Shown here: piece by piece, positions 31,216 through 40,215 of the stretch
Position numbering within the stretch: the stretch's first letter is position 1
Layout: every line of letters begins with the position of its first letter
From: Candidatus Methylomirabilota bacterium
GTDB lineage: Bacteria; Methylomirabilota; Methylomirabilia; Methylomirabilales; Methylomirabilaceae
Direction: 5' to 3'
Assembly (NCBI GenBank): GCA_016207095.1
Contig: JACQQF010000046.1
Coordinates: forward strand, 1 to 64,000
Length of the DNA: 64,000 bases
The notes under the pieces: generated by a model
What the model was told of the DNA's origin: nothing
Database searches by the model: none
The model's input: the letters and a program-made list of their open reading frames with translations, nothing else
Position numbers and translations under genes: made by a program

Positions 31216-31312
31216 GAGAGCTTTCAGCCGTCAGCCTTCAGCGCTCAACGTTCAACGCTTTCTACGTGTACTGACGGCCGAGGGCTGATCCCTGACCGCT
31301 GATCTCTTGATC
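31216..31312 (-). repeat. Word-repeat hairpin, CAGCCGTCAGCCTTCAGC type, at the lptF-lptG junction
   Basis: TTTCAGCCGTCAGCCTTCAG is followed by CGCTCAACGTTCAACGC and then by the complement-like GACGGCCGAGGGCTGATCCC and CCGCTGATC. It covers the gap and the last ~20 codons of lptF (residues RSRDQRSGISPRPSVHVESV), so the LptF C-terminus is repeat-encoded. Confidence 0.7.
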
Positions 31313-32546
31313 GGAGTCTGGCAGGGACAAGCGCCTCCCGCCCCTCGGCCAGAACAAGGCCGATCGCAATGAGACCAAGCAGGATGTTTGGAGACCAGAT
31401 ACCGAGGGCAGGGTCGATCCAACCCCGCGAGCCGAGGCTCTCGCCGGCCGCGAGCAGGACATAGTAGAAGAGGGCAAACGCTACGCTGAGCGCCAGGCTG
31501 ATCCCGCGACTCGCCCTCTTGATCCGCATTCCGAGGGGGACGCCGACGAGGCTTAGGATGAGGCATGCGATCGGGAGGGCAAATTTCTTGTTCCATTCGA
31601 CCTCGAGGGGCGGGGCCTTGCCTCCTTCTTTCCTGAGCCGTTTGATCTGCGTCCGCAACTCGGCGAGGCTCATCTCCCTGCCTTCCTTTGTCCTCTCAAA
31701 CGTCTCGGCAAGGCGACCGGCGGCCTGAACCTGCAGCTCGTAGGTCTCGAATTTGAGGTTTCGATGCCGGCCGGGATTCTCCGCTGATGTCAGGTGGATG
31801 TGTCCTCGGGATAGCTGGATGGCGGTCCGCGATCCGCCCCCAGCGTTGTCACCGGGCATCTTCCCCTCTTGGGCGATGACGACGCGCTGGTTTGCGGGGT
31901 TCCTACGATCGATGATCAGAATACCGGCCAGTGAGTCGCTCCGTTCCTCCAGGCGATCGACGTAAACGATGAGCCCTGGGTAGTCTGTGTTGAAGATCCC
32001 CTCCTGAAGCGCCATGATCGCTTTGGTTTGATACAACCGATGGATCAGCGTGATAAGGGCCCTCGTGCTGCTGGGCTGGACCGAGATGGTGATCCAGAGT
32101 GTCACGAGCGTGGCCGCGATGCCGACGAGGAGGCCCGGCACCATGAGGCGATACAGACTGAGGCCGCTCGTCTTCAGCGCGATCGCCTCTCCCTCGGATG
32201 ACAGCCGGCCGTATGTGGCCAGGATGGCCAGCAACACCGACATCGGGATGGTCACGGTCAGCGAGAATGGAAGGATGTAGAGGAACAGGCGCAGGACGAT
32301 GCCGACCCCAATGCCCTTATTGATAATCAGACCCATCAGGCGAATCATCTGGTTCATCAGGAGGACGAACGTAAAGATGCCGAGCCCGAGGGCAAAGGAC
32401 GAGGCGATCTCTTTCAAAAGGTGCCGGTCGAGCAGAGAAAAAAGGCGCAGCCGCGTGGCGAAGGCCACAGGCGGCGCAGATGCGGCAACGAGGTGCCCCG
32501 ATGTTGAGGTATGGCGGATCACGCGTGATCCGCTCGGCGCCTTCAT
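31245..32546 (-). CDS. lptF: LPS transport permease LptF
   Basis: Partner of LptG, about 433 residues: LFSLLDRHLLKEIASSFALG opens the first helix, LMNQMIRLMGLIINKGIGVG follows, SSEGEAIALKTSGLSLYRLM is the coupling helix, and three C-terminal helices follow a periplasmic domain. I start at ATG 32546, which leaves about 35 residues before the family domain; a TTG at 32639 would add more. The C-terminus runs into a word-repeat hairpin. lptF and lptG are separated by 34 bases and are divergent from the DUF502 gene. Confidence 0.9.
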   Translation of the reverse strand: MKAPSGSRVIRHTSTSGHLVAASAPPVAFATRLRLFSLLDRHLLKEIASSFALGLGIFTFVLLMNQMIRLMGLIINKGIGVGIVLRLFLYILPFSLTVTIPMSVLLAILATYGRLSSEGEAIALKTSGLSLYRLMVPGLLVGIAATLVTLWITISVQPSSTRALITLIHRLYQTKAIMALQEGIFNTDYPGLIVYVDRLEERSDSLAGILIIDRRNPANQRVVIAQEGKMPGDNAGGGSRTAIQLSRGHIHLTSAENPGRHRNLKFETYELQVQAAGRLAETFERTKEGREMSLAELRTQIKRLRKEGGKAPPLEVEWNKKFALPIACLILSLVGVPLGMRIKRASRGISLALSVAFALFYYVLLAAGESLGSRGWIDPALGIWSPNILLGLIAIGLVLAEGREALVPARLRSRDQRSGISPRPSVHVESVER

Positions 32547-32682
32547 GGATGAATTGATGCGCTCCGACGCTTGCGCGATGGTTGTAGAAACGAAAGGATA
32601 GGCCGAGTCTAGTAGAAAGCCACGGGGGAGTAAACACAATTCGCTTGAAATGGCCCGATACGATTGGTATAACAGCGGCGAT

Positions 32683-33306
32683 ATGGCCGTTTCCGGGGTG
32701 CGTCGTCGGGTGCGCGAACTGTTTGTGGTGGGGTTGGCAGTTGTCCTGCCGCTCCTGGTGACCTACCTGCTGCTGCGGTTCCTGTTCGAGGCGCTGGATG
32801 GCCTCCTCGATCCGATGATCCAGGGGATCCTGGGACGGAGGATCCCGGGTCTGGGGTTCCTGGCGACTGTCGCCATCATCTTCCTGATCGGAGCGCTCAC
32901 CACCAACATCATTGGGCGCAAGCTGGTGGCGGTGACGGAGGATCTGCTTCTTCACATCCCGCTGGTGAAGAACGTGTATGCGGCCTCAAAGCAGCTCTTT
33001 GACGCCTTCACGTTGCCGGGAAGGGGGGCATTTCGCCAGGTGGTGATGCTGGAGTACCCGCGATCGGGATTGTACGCCCTCGGCTTCATCACGGCCACGC
33101 AGGCGGGCGGGTTCCAGGACCTCGTCGGCGAGCGCACCGTGAATGTGTTCATCCCCACCGCCCCCAACCCCACCTCCGGTTTTTTCCTCGTTGTCCCAGA
33201 GAAGTCCGTGATTCCCGTTCCGATCTCGGTGGAGGAGGCCTTGAAACTCATCGTCTCCGGCGGGTTGATTATTCCACCCGCGCTGCAGGCTCGTCGAGAG
33301 GGCTGA
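32683..33306 (+). CDS. DUF502 membrane protein
   Basis: About 207 residues with two N-terminal membrane helices (LFVVGLAVVLPLLVTYLLLR and FLATVAIIFLIGALTTNIIG) and a conserved soluble part with LVKNVYAASKQLFDAF, VVMLEYPRSGLYALGF, VFIPTAPNPTSGFFLVVP and a final VSGG. This is the DUF502 signature; the role of the family is not established. ATG 32683 is chosen; ATG 32650 would add 11 residues. Confidence 0.85.
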   Translation: MAVSGVRRRVRELFVVGLAVVLPLLVTYLLLRFLFEALDGLLDPMIQGILGRRIPGLGFLATVAIIFLIGALTTNIIGRKLVAVTEDLLLHIPLVKNVYAASKQLFDAFTLPGRGAFRQVVMLEYPRSGLYALGFITATQAGGFQDLVGERTVNVFIPTAPNPTSGFFLVVPEKSVIPVPISVEEALKLIVSGGLIIPPALQARREG

Positions 33307-33383
33307 GGTGGTGATCTTCGCCTGCTCTGGAGTCGGAGGGATGGGTGCGGTGGAGACGTCGCCAAGGATCATCTCCTTCCTTT

Positions 33384-33399
33384 AGCCTGAGCTCAGGCT
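33384..33399. promoter_or_regulatory. Perfect palindrome just upstream of the comEC sigma-54-type promoter
   Basis: AGCCTGAGCTCAGGCT is a perfect 16-base palindrome ending 11 bases before the -24 element at 33411. It could be an operator or a simple hairpin; no T-run follows. Confidence 0.4.
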
Positions 33400-33410
33400 C
33401 GTCATCTGCT

Positions 33411-33426
33411 TGGCACGAGGGTTGCT
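33411..33426 (+). promoter_or_regulatory. Sigma-54-type promoter before comEC
   Basis: TGGCACG, four bases (AGGG), TTGCT matches the -24/-12 consensus TGGCACG-N4-TTGCW at every position. Transcription would begin near 33437, only a few bases before the ATG at 33441. Confidence 0.6.
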
Positions 33427-33440
33427 TCTAGAACACGGCG

Positions 33441-35873
33441 ATGCGCCGACCTCTCGTGCCCCTCGTTGTCGTCTTTCTTTCGGGGATCGGGGCGGCGGAG
33501 CTTGCGGTCCTCCCGGCGCCTGTCTGGCTCACCGCTGCGCTCCTCGCGGTCGCCCTCTCCCTGCTGTTCGCCGCCTATGAGCATCCCCTCGTCGCCAGCC
33601 TTTTCCTCTTGCTCCTGTTCTTTGCCCTCGGCGCAGGTCGCCTTGAAGTCGAACGCCGCCTGCTTCCCTCCAATCACGTCGATCGCCTGCCTGAAGATGC
33701 GCTGGAGCAGCCGCTCTGGATCGAGGGGGTTGTCGTTTCGCCAACCGATCCACTGGCCTGGGAGTCACGAGGTACGGAGACCGAGGTTGGTAGGATTCGA
33801 ATCCTCCTTGACCTGCGGCGCATATGGCTGGACGGTCGGGAGATTGAGGTCGGAGGGCGGGCGCGCCTGACGCTTCTTCAGCGGCAGATCGTGCCTACCT
33901 ACGGGGATCGAGTCCGCGGGCTGTTCAAGCTCCGCCGCCCCAGAGGATACCTCAACCCCGCCGGGTTCGACTACCCGCTCTATCTCAAGACCGTGGGGGT
34001 GACACTGGAAGGATGGGCGGGCGACGGGGATGCCCTGGAGCGACGCGGAGCGGGAGAGGGGAACGTCATACACGCCTGGGCGTATGCGCTCCGGGCCCGG
34101 ATGATTCGCGCCGTCAACCAACTCCTGCCGCAGGACGAGGCTTCGCTATTGGCGGCGATAATCCTCGGTGAGCGGACCGGTATCCCTTCCCAGATCAGCC
34201 AGGCGTTCCTGGGCTCCGGAACCTATCATATCCTGGCCATCTCCGGCCTCAACGTCAGCCTGCTCGCCGGGGCGTTGCTGTTCGTTTTGAAGGCACTCCG
34301 CGTGCCGCTGCGTCTCAGGGCCCTCCTCTCGATGGGTCTCATCACGTTTTATGCAGCCCTTGCGGGTGGAAGCCCGTCGGTGGTGCGAGCAGCGGTCATG
34401 GCTGACGTCTACCTGTTGGCCGTGGTGCTCGACCGCGAGGCCGATCCCTTGAACAGCCTTGCTCTTTCCGCCGTGGCGCTGCTCCTCTGGCAGCCCCTGA
34501 TTTTATGGGATGTCGGATTTCAACTGACCTTCATCGCCACCTGGGCCATCTTGGCTGCCGTCACCTGGCGGCCGCTCCTACGGCTGTCTACGCCGTGGCG
34601 GTGGGGGATAGCCCCTCTCGTGCTCTCTGCGGCGGCCTTTCTTGGGACCGCGCCCATCCTGGCCTCGGCCTTTCATCGCATCTCGCCCGTTGCGATCCTG
34701 GCCAACCTCCCGATCGTCCCATTGAGCGGTCTACTGACCGGGGCAGGGATGCTCTTCGCCCTTCTGGCAACGGTGATCCCCCGGTCGCTCGGCCTATTCG
34801 CCGCGCTGATCGGGTTCCTGATCAACCTACTTGTGAACCTCGCCGACTGGTTCGCGCGGCTGCCCCTCGCCTCGGTCCAAGTGTTCCCCCCCTCTCCGGC
34901 GATGACGGCGTGCTACTACGTTGCCTTGTGTGCGTTGATCTTTGGCGCGGGACGGCGCTGGCCTCGATGGGTTGCACTCTCGACCACCCTCGCACTCGCG
35001 ATGCTCATTGGCGCTCGGCTGTTGCCAGATCGCGGGAACGAGAGGCTGCGTGTGACGGTCATTGACGTCGGTCAGGGCGACGGGATCCTGGTGGAGCTTC
35101 CAAGGCAGGGCGCCATCCTGGTCGATGGCGGCGGGCTCTTTGACGATCGGTTCGACATCGGAGAACAGGTGGTGGTTCCATTCCTCCTGTCCCGCTGGAT
35201 CGCTCGCCTGGACCTGGTTATCCTCTCTCACCCGCACCCGGATCACTTGAACGGCCTGGCTGCGGTCCTCCGGCACTTCCCGGTCGGCGCGGTGTGGGAT
35301 GGCGGGCAGCGGGTCGCCAACCCGTCCTATCTGTGGTTCGAAGAAGTGTTGCGTCACAAACGGATCCCGCACAAGATCCTACAAGCGGGGTATCGGACGT
35401 CGGAGTTTGAGCCGATCGAGATTACCGTGCTTCACCCTCCAACGACCCTGTTGCGCGGCTCTCCCCGCGGCCGCTCTTCCGACGTCAACAGCAACTCCTT
35501 AGTCCTCTTGCTCCGGTATCGGGACGTTCAGTTCCTGCTTCCAGGCGATATCGAGGAGGAGGCGGAGCGCCGGCTGCTCGAGCAGCGGACCGACCTGTCG
35601 GCGCAGGTGCTGAAGGTCCCCCACCACGGCGGCAGGACCAGCAGCAGCCTCCCGTTCCTTGAGCGGGTCCGCCCGACGGTTGCGGTTGTTTCCGCCGGCT
35701 ACCGGAACCGATTCCGACACCCGCATCAAGAGACGCTGGAGCGGTATCGCGCGATGGGCATCGAGCTGTACCGGACCGATCGGCACGGCGCGGTCACTAT
35801 CTCGACTGACGGCCACACCATCGATGTGGCGCCGATGCGTGGATCCAGCCGCAGGCGCGCGGATGCAAAATGA
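33441..35873 (+). CDS. comEC: ComEC/Rec2 DNA-uptake channel protein
   Basis: An 810-residue membrane protein predicted to pass single-stranded DNA across the inner membrane during transformation. Order: N-terminal helices and an OB-like periplasmic section, the competence domain (LLAAIILGERTGIPSQISQA, FLGSGTYHILAISGLNVSLL near residue 255), more helices, then a metallo-beta-lactamase-like domain from about 530 (VIDVGQGDGILVELP, LSHPHPDHLNGLAAVL near 597, LKVPHHGG). All metal ligands expected in ComEC are present. ATG 33441, downstream of a sigma-54-like promoter. Confidence 0.93.
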   Translation: MRRPLVPLVVVFLSGIGAAELAVLPAPVWLTAALLAVALSLLFAAYEHPLVASLFLLLLFFALGAGRLEVERRLLPSNHVDRLPEDALEQPLWIEGVVVSPTDPLAWESRGTETEVGRIRILLDLRRIWLDGREIEVGGRARLTLLQRQIVPTYGDRVRGLFKLRRPRGYLNPAGFDYPLYLKTVGVTLEGWAGDGDALERRGAGEGNVIHAWAYALRARMIRAVNQLLPQDEASLLAAIILGERTGIPSQISQAFLGSGTYHILAISGLNVSLLAGALLFVLKALRVPLRLRALLSMGLITFYAALAGGSPSVVRAAVMADVYLLAVVLDREADPLNSLALSAVALLLWQPLILWDVGFQLTFIATWAILAAVTWRPLLRLSTPWRWGIAPLVLSAAAFLGTAPILASAFHRISPVAILANLPIVPLSGLLTGAGMLFALLATVIPRSLGLFAALIGFLINLLVNLADWFARLPLASVQVFPPSPAMTACYYVALCALIFGAGRRWPRWVALSTTLALAMLIGARLLPDRGNERLRVTVIDVGQGDGILVELPRQGAILVDGGGLFDDRFDIGEQVVVPFLLSRWIARLDLVILSHPHPDHLNGLAAVLRHFPVGAVWDGGQRVANPSYLWFEEVLRHKRIPHKILQAGYRTSEFEPIEITVLHPPTTLLRGSPRGRSSDVNSNSLVLLLRYRDVQFLLPGDIEEEAERRLLEQRTDLSAQVLKVPHHGGRTSSSLPFLERVRPTVAVVSAGYRNRFRHPHQETLERYRAMGIELYRTDRHGAVTISTDGHTIDVAPMRGSSRRRADAK

Positions 35874-35877
35874 CGCT

Positions 35878-35917
35878 GTTCTCGAACCTGGAACGTGGAA
35901 CCTGGAACTTGGAACAC
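35878..35917 (+). repeat. Direct word repeat, GGAACxTGGAAC type, after comEC
   Basis: GAACCTGGAACGTGGAACCT followed by GGAACTTGGAAC: four near-identical units. No inverted partner is seen nearby, unlike the other word repeats. Confidence 0.65.
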
Positions 35918-35941
35918 CTCTCCAGTCGCCGGGGAAACGGT

Positions 35942-35969
35942 TTGACAAAGGGAGGGGCGTGTGTTAAGA
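35942..35969 (+). promoter_or_regulatory. Candidate sigma-70 promoter for xseA
   Basis: TTGACA (35942-35947), 16 bases, TTAAGA (35964-35969). The xseA ATG is 8 bases after the -10, which predicts a leaderless or nearly leaderless transcript. Confidence 0.45.
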
Positions 35970-35976
35970 AACCCGC

Positions 35977-37194
35977 ATGGCTGCTGTCACCCCGCCGAAA
36001 ATCTACACGGTGAGCGATCTCACCACCGAGGTTCGAGCCCTTCTCGAGGACTCCTTTGCCGGGATCTGGGTTGAAGGGGAACTCTCCAACTTTCACCACC
36101 ACTCGTCAGGCCATATGTACTTCACCCTGAAGGATCAGGAGAGCCAGATCCGGGCGGTGATGTTCCGGCAGCAGAACCGACAGCTCAGGTTCCAGCTCCG
36201 GGATGGGCTGGCGATCCTGGTGTACGGTGAGCTCAGCGTCTATGAGCGCCGGGGCGAGTATCAAATCGTGGTGGAGTACATGGAGCCGAAGGGTCTCGGC
36301 GCGTTGCAGCTCGCCTTCGAGCAGCTCAAGGAGAGGCTGCAGGCGGAGGGGCTGTTCGACGACTCCAGGAAGCGGCCGATCCCGATGTTGCCCGGGCGGA
36401 TCGGCGTGATCACGTCGCCCACCGGAGCGGCCATCCGCGACATTCTACAGGTCCTTCGCCGGCGCTTCGCCGGCGTGGATGTGCTGATCCATCCGGTGAC
36501 CGTTCAGGGCGAGCAGGCGGCCCCGGAGATCGTCGATGCCATTCGCGAGCTCAACCGACGTGGCGGGCTCGACGTCTTGATCCTGGCCAGGGGTGGCGGC
36601 TCGATCGAAGATCTCTGGGCCTTCAACGAAGAGATGGTGGCCAGGGCGATCGCCGACTCCAAGATCCCGATCATCTCGGCCGTCGGCCATGAGGTCGATT
36701 ACACCATCGCGGATTTCGTCGCTGACCTTCGCGCCCCCACCCCGTCCGCCGCGGCGGAACTGGTCGTGTCAAAGAAGGACGAGCTGACACAGCGCCTGGA
36801 CGACCTGCAGGCGCGGATGGCCGGCGTCGTCCGGTCCAGACTGGACGCGCTCATCGTGCGGGTGGGCGGGCTGGAGCGTCATCTGCGGCTGCTCAATCCC
36901 ATGGAGCGAATTCGCATGCAGCGCCGTCAGTTGACCGTGCTCTGGAAGGATCTGACCCGATGGGCTGATCGGCGCCTGGCGGTGTTGAACGGCGAACTGA
37001 AGGGTGCCGCCGGAAAGCTGGACTCCTTGAGTCCTCTCGCCATCCTGAGTCGAGGCTACAGCATCTGTATGCGGTTGCCCAGCCGGGAGATCGTGAAGGA
37101 GGGCGCCGGGCTGGTTGCCGGCGACGAGGTGGAGGTGCGCCTGCACCGCGGGAGGCTGCTGTGCGACGTTCGCCAGGTCACAGGAGAGGCTTGA
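35977..37194 (+). CDS. xseA: Exodeoxyribonuclease VII large subunit
   Basis: A 405-residue nuclease subunit that degrades single-stranded DNA with XseB. IYTVSDLTTEVRALLEDSFA and IWVEGELSNFHHHSSGHMYF open the OB-fold domain; the catalytic domain shows IGVITSPTGAAIRDIL, LARGGGSIEDLWAFNEEMVA and ISAVGHEVDYTIADFVADLR; a coiled-coil C-terminal part follows. Slightly shorter than E. coli XseA (456). xseB starts 5 bases after its stop. Confidence 0.95.
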   Translation: MAAVTPPKIYTVSDLTTEVRALLEDSFAGIWVEGELSNFHHHSSGHMYFTLKDQESQIRAVMFRQQNRQLRFQLRDGLAILVYGELSVYERRGEYQIVVEYMEPKGLGALQLAFEQLKERLQAEGLFDDSRKRPIPMLPGRIGVITSPTGAAIRDILQVLRRRFAGVDVLIHPVTVQGEQAAPEIVDAIRELNRRGGLDVLILARGGGSIEDLWAFNEEMVARAIADSKIPIISAVGHEVDYTIADFVADLRAPTPSAAAELVVSKKDELTQRLDDLQARMAGVVRSRLDALIVRVGGLERHLRLLNPMERIRMQRRQLTVLWKDLTRWADRRLAVLNGELKGAAGKLDSLSPLAILSRGYSICMRLPSREIVKEGAGLVAGDEVEVRLHRGRLLCDVRQVTGEA

Positions 37195-37199
37195 CGGAG

Positions 37200-37550
37200 A
37201 TGGACGTGGAAGAGGTCCGATTCGAGGAGGCGCTGAAGCAGCTTGAGGCGATCGTGTCCCGCCTCGAGCTGGGAGACCTCCCTCTCGAGGAGGCCCTCTC
37301 GATCTTCGAGGAGGGAATTCGCGTCACCAAGCTCTGTTCGCAGCGGTTGAGCGAGGCGGAGCGGCGGGTGAATATCCTGGTGCGAAACGCCGACTCTGCT
37401 ACGGGCGAGCTTGAGGAACGCCCCTTTCCTGTTACTTCGATAGACTCAGTACGCAGCCTGAGCGAAGTCGAAGCCTGCGCTGAGCCAAGTCGAAGCGGGC
37501 CTGCCCTGAGCCCTGCCGAAGGGGAGGAGGAGGCTGGGGAGGGGCAATGA
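37200..37550 (+). CDS. xseB: Exodeoxyribonuclease VII small subunit with a repeat-encoded tail
   Basis: The first ~75 residues are a normal XseB (FEEALKQLEAIVSRLELGDL, PLEEALSIFEEGI, LCSQRLSEAERRV). XseB is normally 70-85 residues; here 116, because codons from about 37437 read VRSLSEVEACAEPSRSGPAL and on, the translation of REP-like DNA with CTGAGC-GTCGAAG words. The tail is probably unstructured and dispensable. ATG 37200 with AGGAGAGG upstream. Confidence 0.9.
   Translation: MDVEEVRFEEALKQLEAIVSRLELGDLPLEEALSIFEEGIRVTKLCSQRLSEAERRVNILVRNADSATGELEERPFPVTSIDSVRSLSEVEACAEPSRSGPALSPAEGEEEAGEGQ
37437..37526 (+). repeat. REP-like sequence fused to the 3' end of xseB
   Basis: Reiterated CTGAGC-NNNN-GTCGAAG words: CCTGAGCGAAGTCGAAG, GCTGAGCCAAGTCGAAG and CCCTGAGCCCTGCCGAAG. 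Related words lie at 38485-38525 (tlyA start), 45815-45831 (riboswitch) and in the element at 299-441. Confidence 0.75.
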
Positions 37551-37551
37551 G

Positions 37552-38460
37552 GTGTCGTCCTTGACGCCGGAGGCGCTGGCGCGATACCTGGAGGAGCGGC
37601 GGCTTCAGGTCGATGCGGCGCTGGGACGATATCTGCCAGAGGCAGGCGACCACCCGAAGGAGATCCACGAAGCGGTTCGATATAGTGTGTTCGCGGGCGG
37701 CAAACGACTACGGCCGATTCTGGTCCTGGCCGCTGCGGAGGCCGCAGGCGGGCAGGTGGAGCATGCGCTCCCTGCCGCCGCCGCCATCGAGCTGATTCAT
37801 ACCTATTCGCTCATCCACGACGACCTGCCGGCCATGGACGACGATGATTTTCGGCGGGGGCGGCCGACCTGCCATAAGGTCTATGGCGAGGCGCTGGCGA
37901 TCCTCGCGGGCGACGCGCTGCTCACCCAGGCATTTATCTTGCTTTCAGGAGAGCCATCCTCCCTTCGTGCCGACACGGTGGCCCGCCTCCGGGTGATCAA
38001 CGAGATCGCCCAGGCCGCAGGCAGCAGGGGCATGGTCGGCGGCCAGGTGGTGGATATCCTGCAGGAGGATCGGGAGGTCGATCTGGCGACCCTCCTCTAT
38101 CTTCACACGCATAAAACCGGATCGCTCATCCGCGCGTGCCTGCGCGTGGGCGGGATCATCTCATCGGCCGGATCCGAACAGATGGAGGCGCTCACCCGGT
38201 ATGGCGACCGGATCGGTCTCGCCTTCCAGATCGTGGACGATATCCTTGACCTGGAAGGAAGTCTGGAGGCGCTTGGCAAGCGGGCAGGGAGCGACCTGCG
38301 CAAGAAGAAGGCCACATTCCCGGGCCTCCTAGGGCTTGAAGAGTCGCGGCAACGTGCTCGGTCCCTGGTGGCGGAGGCGAAGCACACCTTGAGTGTCTTC
38401 GGGGATCGGGGCACGGCGCTTGGGGCGATTGCCGACTACGTGGTTGCGCGACGGAGGTGA
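37552..38460 (+). CDS. ispA: Farnesyl/geranylgeranyl diphosphate synthase (polyprenyl synthetase)
   Basis: A 302-residue trans-prenyltransferase making C15-C20 diphosphates from IPP and DMAPP, feeding UppS (55413) among others. FAGGKRLRPILVLAAAEAAG, the first Asp-rich motif LIHDDLPAMDDDDFRRGRPT (with the extra two residues before DD typical of bacterial FPP/GGPP synthases), and the second motif FQIVDDILD are present. GTG 37552 overlaps the xseB stop region. Chain length cannot be fixed from sequence. Confidence 0.92.
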   Translation: MSSLTPEALARYLEERRLQVDAALGRYLPEAGDHPKEIHEAVRYSVFAGGKRLRPILVLAAAEAAGGQVEHALPAAAAIELIHTYSLIHDDLPAMDDDDFRRGRPTCHKVYGEALAILAGDALLTQAFILLSGEPSSLRADTVARLRVINEIAQAAGSRGMVGGQVVDILQEDREVDLATLLYLHTHKTGSLIRACLRVGGIISSAGSEQMEALTRYGDRIGLAFQIVDDILDLEGSLEALGKRAGSDLRKKKATFPGLLGLEESRQRARSLVAEAKHTLSVFGDRGTALGAIADYVVARRR

Positions 38461-38487
38461 TGCACTATCGCGGAGCTTGTCACTTCG

Positions 38488-39360
38488 ATGGACTCAGTGC
38501 GCAGCTTGAGCTCAGTCGAAGGGCTTACTCAGCCTGTCCGCTCGGCCCCCACGGGTCCCGCAGGGAGAAAGCTCAAGCGGATTCGCCTGGATCTCGCTGT
38601 GCTGGAGCAGGGTCTGGCATCGAGCCGGGAGCGGGCCAGGGCACTTATCCTGGCCGGGAAGGTGCTCGTTGGCGACCGGGTCGTGGACAAGGCGGGAGCG
38701 CTGATCGCCGCAGACTCACGGATCACCCTTCGGACTGCCGAACACCCGTACGTGGGGCGCGGCGGAGTCAAGCTTCAGGGCGCGCTGGAGACGTTTGGCG
38801 TCACGGTCGGTGGGCGCATCTGCCTTGATCTGGGGGCTTCGACCGGGGGGTTCACTGACTGCTTGCTCCGACACGGCGCCGCCCGGGTCTATGCCGTTGA
38901 CGTGGGACGCGGTCAGCTCGATCCGAAACTGAGGACTGATCCGAGGGTTGTGGTCATGGAGCGGACCCACGCGCGAACGCTCACGCCGGTCGACTTCCAG
39001 GAGCGGCCTGAGCTTGTCACCGTCGATCTCTCCTTCATCTCCTTCACGAAGATTCTTCCGGTCCTTCCGCTGCTGCTCGCAGGCTCCGGCGAAATCCTGG
39101 CTCTACTGAAACCCCAGTTCGAAGTTGGGAAGGGCGAAGTCGGAAAGGGTGGCGTGGTCCGTGATCCTGAGCAGCATCGCAGGGTCATCGCGACGGTCGG
39201 GCGCTTGGCGGTCGAGCTGGGGTTGCGGATCCTCGGGGCGGCTCCGTCCTGCCTGCTTGGGCCGAAGGGCAACCGCGAGTTCTTCATCCATCTGAGTCGT
39301 TTCGGGATAGGCCTTAACCCGGATCTGGTCGCCGACCTGGCAGTGAGGCAAAAAACATGA
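38488..39360 (+). CDS. tlyA: TlyA-type rRNA 2'-O-methyltransferase (S4 + FtsJ domains)
   Basis: The core begins KRIRLDLAVLEQGLASSRER (S4 RNA-binding domain), then YVGRGGVKLQGALETFGV, the SAM site CLDLGASTGGFTDCLLRHGA, and ALLKPQFEVGKGEVGKGGVV. Family members methylate ribosomal RNA; some are described as hemolysins. The 290-residue frame carries about 28 extra N-terminal residues (MDSVRSLSSVEGLTQPVRSA) encoded by REP-like DNA, which also provides the only usable ATG. Overlaps nadK by ATGA. Confidence 0.9.
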   Translation: MDSVRSLSSVEGLTQPVRSAPTGPAGRKLKRIRLDLAVLEQGLASSRERARALILAGKVLVGDRVVDKAGALIAADSRITLRTAEHPYVGRGGVKLQGALETFGVTVGGRICLDLGASTGGFTDCLLRHGAARVYAVDVGRGQLDPKLRTDPRVVVMERTHARTLTPVDFQERPELVTVDLSFISFTKILPVLPLLLAGSGEILALLKPQFEVGKGEVGKGGVVRDPEQHRRVIATVGRLAVELGLRILGAAPSCLLGPKGNREFFIHLSRFGIGLNPDLVADLAVRQKT

Positions 39361-40211
39361 AGCGGATCGGGATCATCGCCAAGCCGCACAAACCAGAGGC
39401 CCGAACGATCCTTCGGGAGTTGCTTCCCTGGCTGGAGGGCAGGGGCGTTGAAGCGATCCTGGATGAAGACACGGCCGGGCTGACCGGGAAGCCGGGCGGT
39501 CGGCCGAAGGCCGATCTCCCCGGGCTCGTGGATCTTCTCCTCGTGTTGGGGGGTGACGGAACACTCCTGTCGGTGGCCCGCCTGGTGGGAGCCAGGGATG
39601 TGCCGATCCTCGGCATCAACCTGGGCGGCCTTGGCTTTCTGACCGAGGTGACCTTGGAGGAGACCCACGCGACCCTCGACGCGGTCTTCCGGGGGACCTA
39701 CGGCGTCACCCAGCGGATTTTGCTGAGCGCCGCTCTGCGCCGACAGGGAGAGCGGATCGGCGAGTATATCGCGCTGAATGACGCCGTCATCAATAAGGGC
39801 ACGCTGGCCCGCATGATCGAGTTGGAGATCCATATCGATGGCCAGTTTGTGACCACCTTGCGGGCCGATGGCCTGATCGTCTCGACCCCGACCGGCTCGA
39901 CCGCCTATTGCCTGGCGGCGGGTGGCCCGATCGTCTACCCGACGCTCCGCGCCCTGGTACTTGCCCCGATCTGTCCCCACATGCTGACGTTTCGCCCGCT
40001 CGTCATCCCTGACACCGCAAAGGTGGAGATCGTTCAGGCGTCAGCCGATGAGAACGCCTATCTGACCCTGGACGGCCAGGTCGGCTTCACCCTCCGTCAT
40101 CATGATGTGATCGAGGTGGGCCGTTCAGACCATACGATCACGCTTATCAAGGCTCCCGGGAAGAACTACTTTCAGATCCTTCGGGCCAAGCTCAAGTGGG
40201 GCCAACGGTGA
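39357..40211 (+). CDS. nadK: NAD kinase
   Basis: Phosphorylates NAD to NADP; 284 residues. RIGIIAKPHKPEARTILREL at the start, LLLVLGGDGTLLSVARLVGA (GGDG motif near residue 64), NLGGLGFLTEV, and LIVSTPTGSTAYCLAAGGPI are diagnostic. Coupled to tlyA by ATGA and followed 4 bases later by recN, a common tlyA-nadK-recN order. Confidence 0.96.
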   Translation: MKRIGIIAKPHKPEARTILRELLPWLEGRGVEAILDEDTAGLTGKPGGRPKADLPGLVDLLLVLGGDGTLLSVARLVGARDVPILGINLGGLGFLTEVTLEETHATLDAVFRGTYGVTQRILLSAALRRQGERIGEYIALNDAVINKGTLARMIELEIHIDGQFVTTLRADGLIVSTPTGSTAYCLAAGGPIVYPTLRALVLAPICPHMLTFRPLVIPDTAKVEIVQASADENAYLTLDGQVGFTLRHHDVIEVGRSDHTITLIKAPGKNYFQILRAKLKWGQR

Positions 40212-40215
40212 CGCC

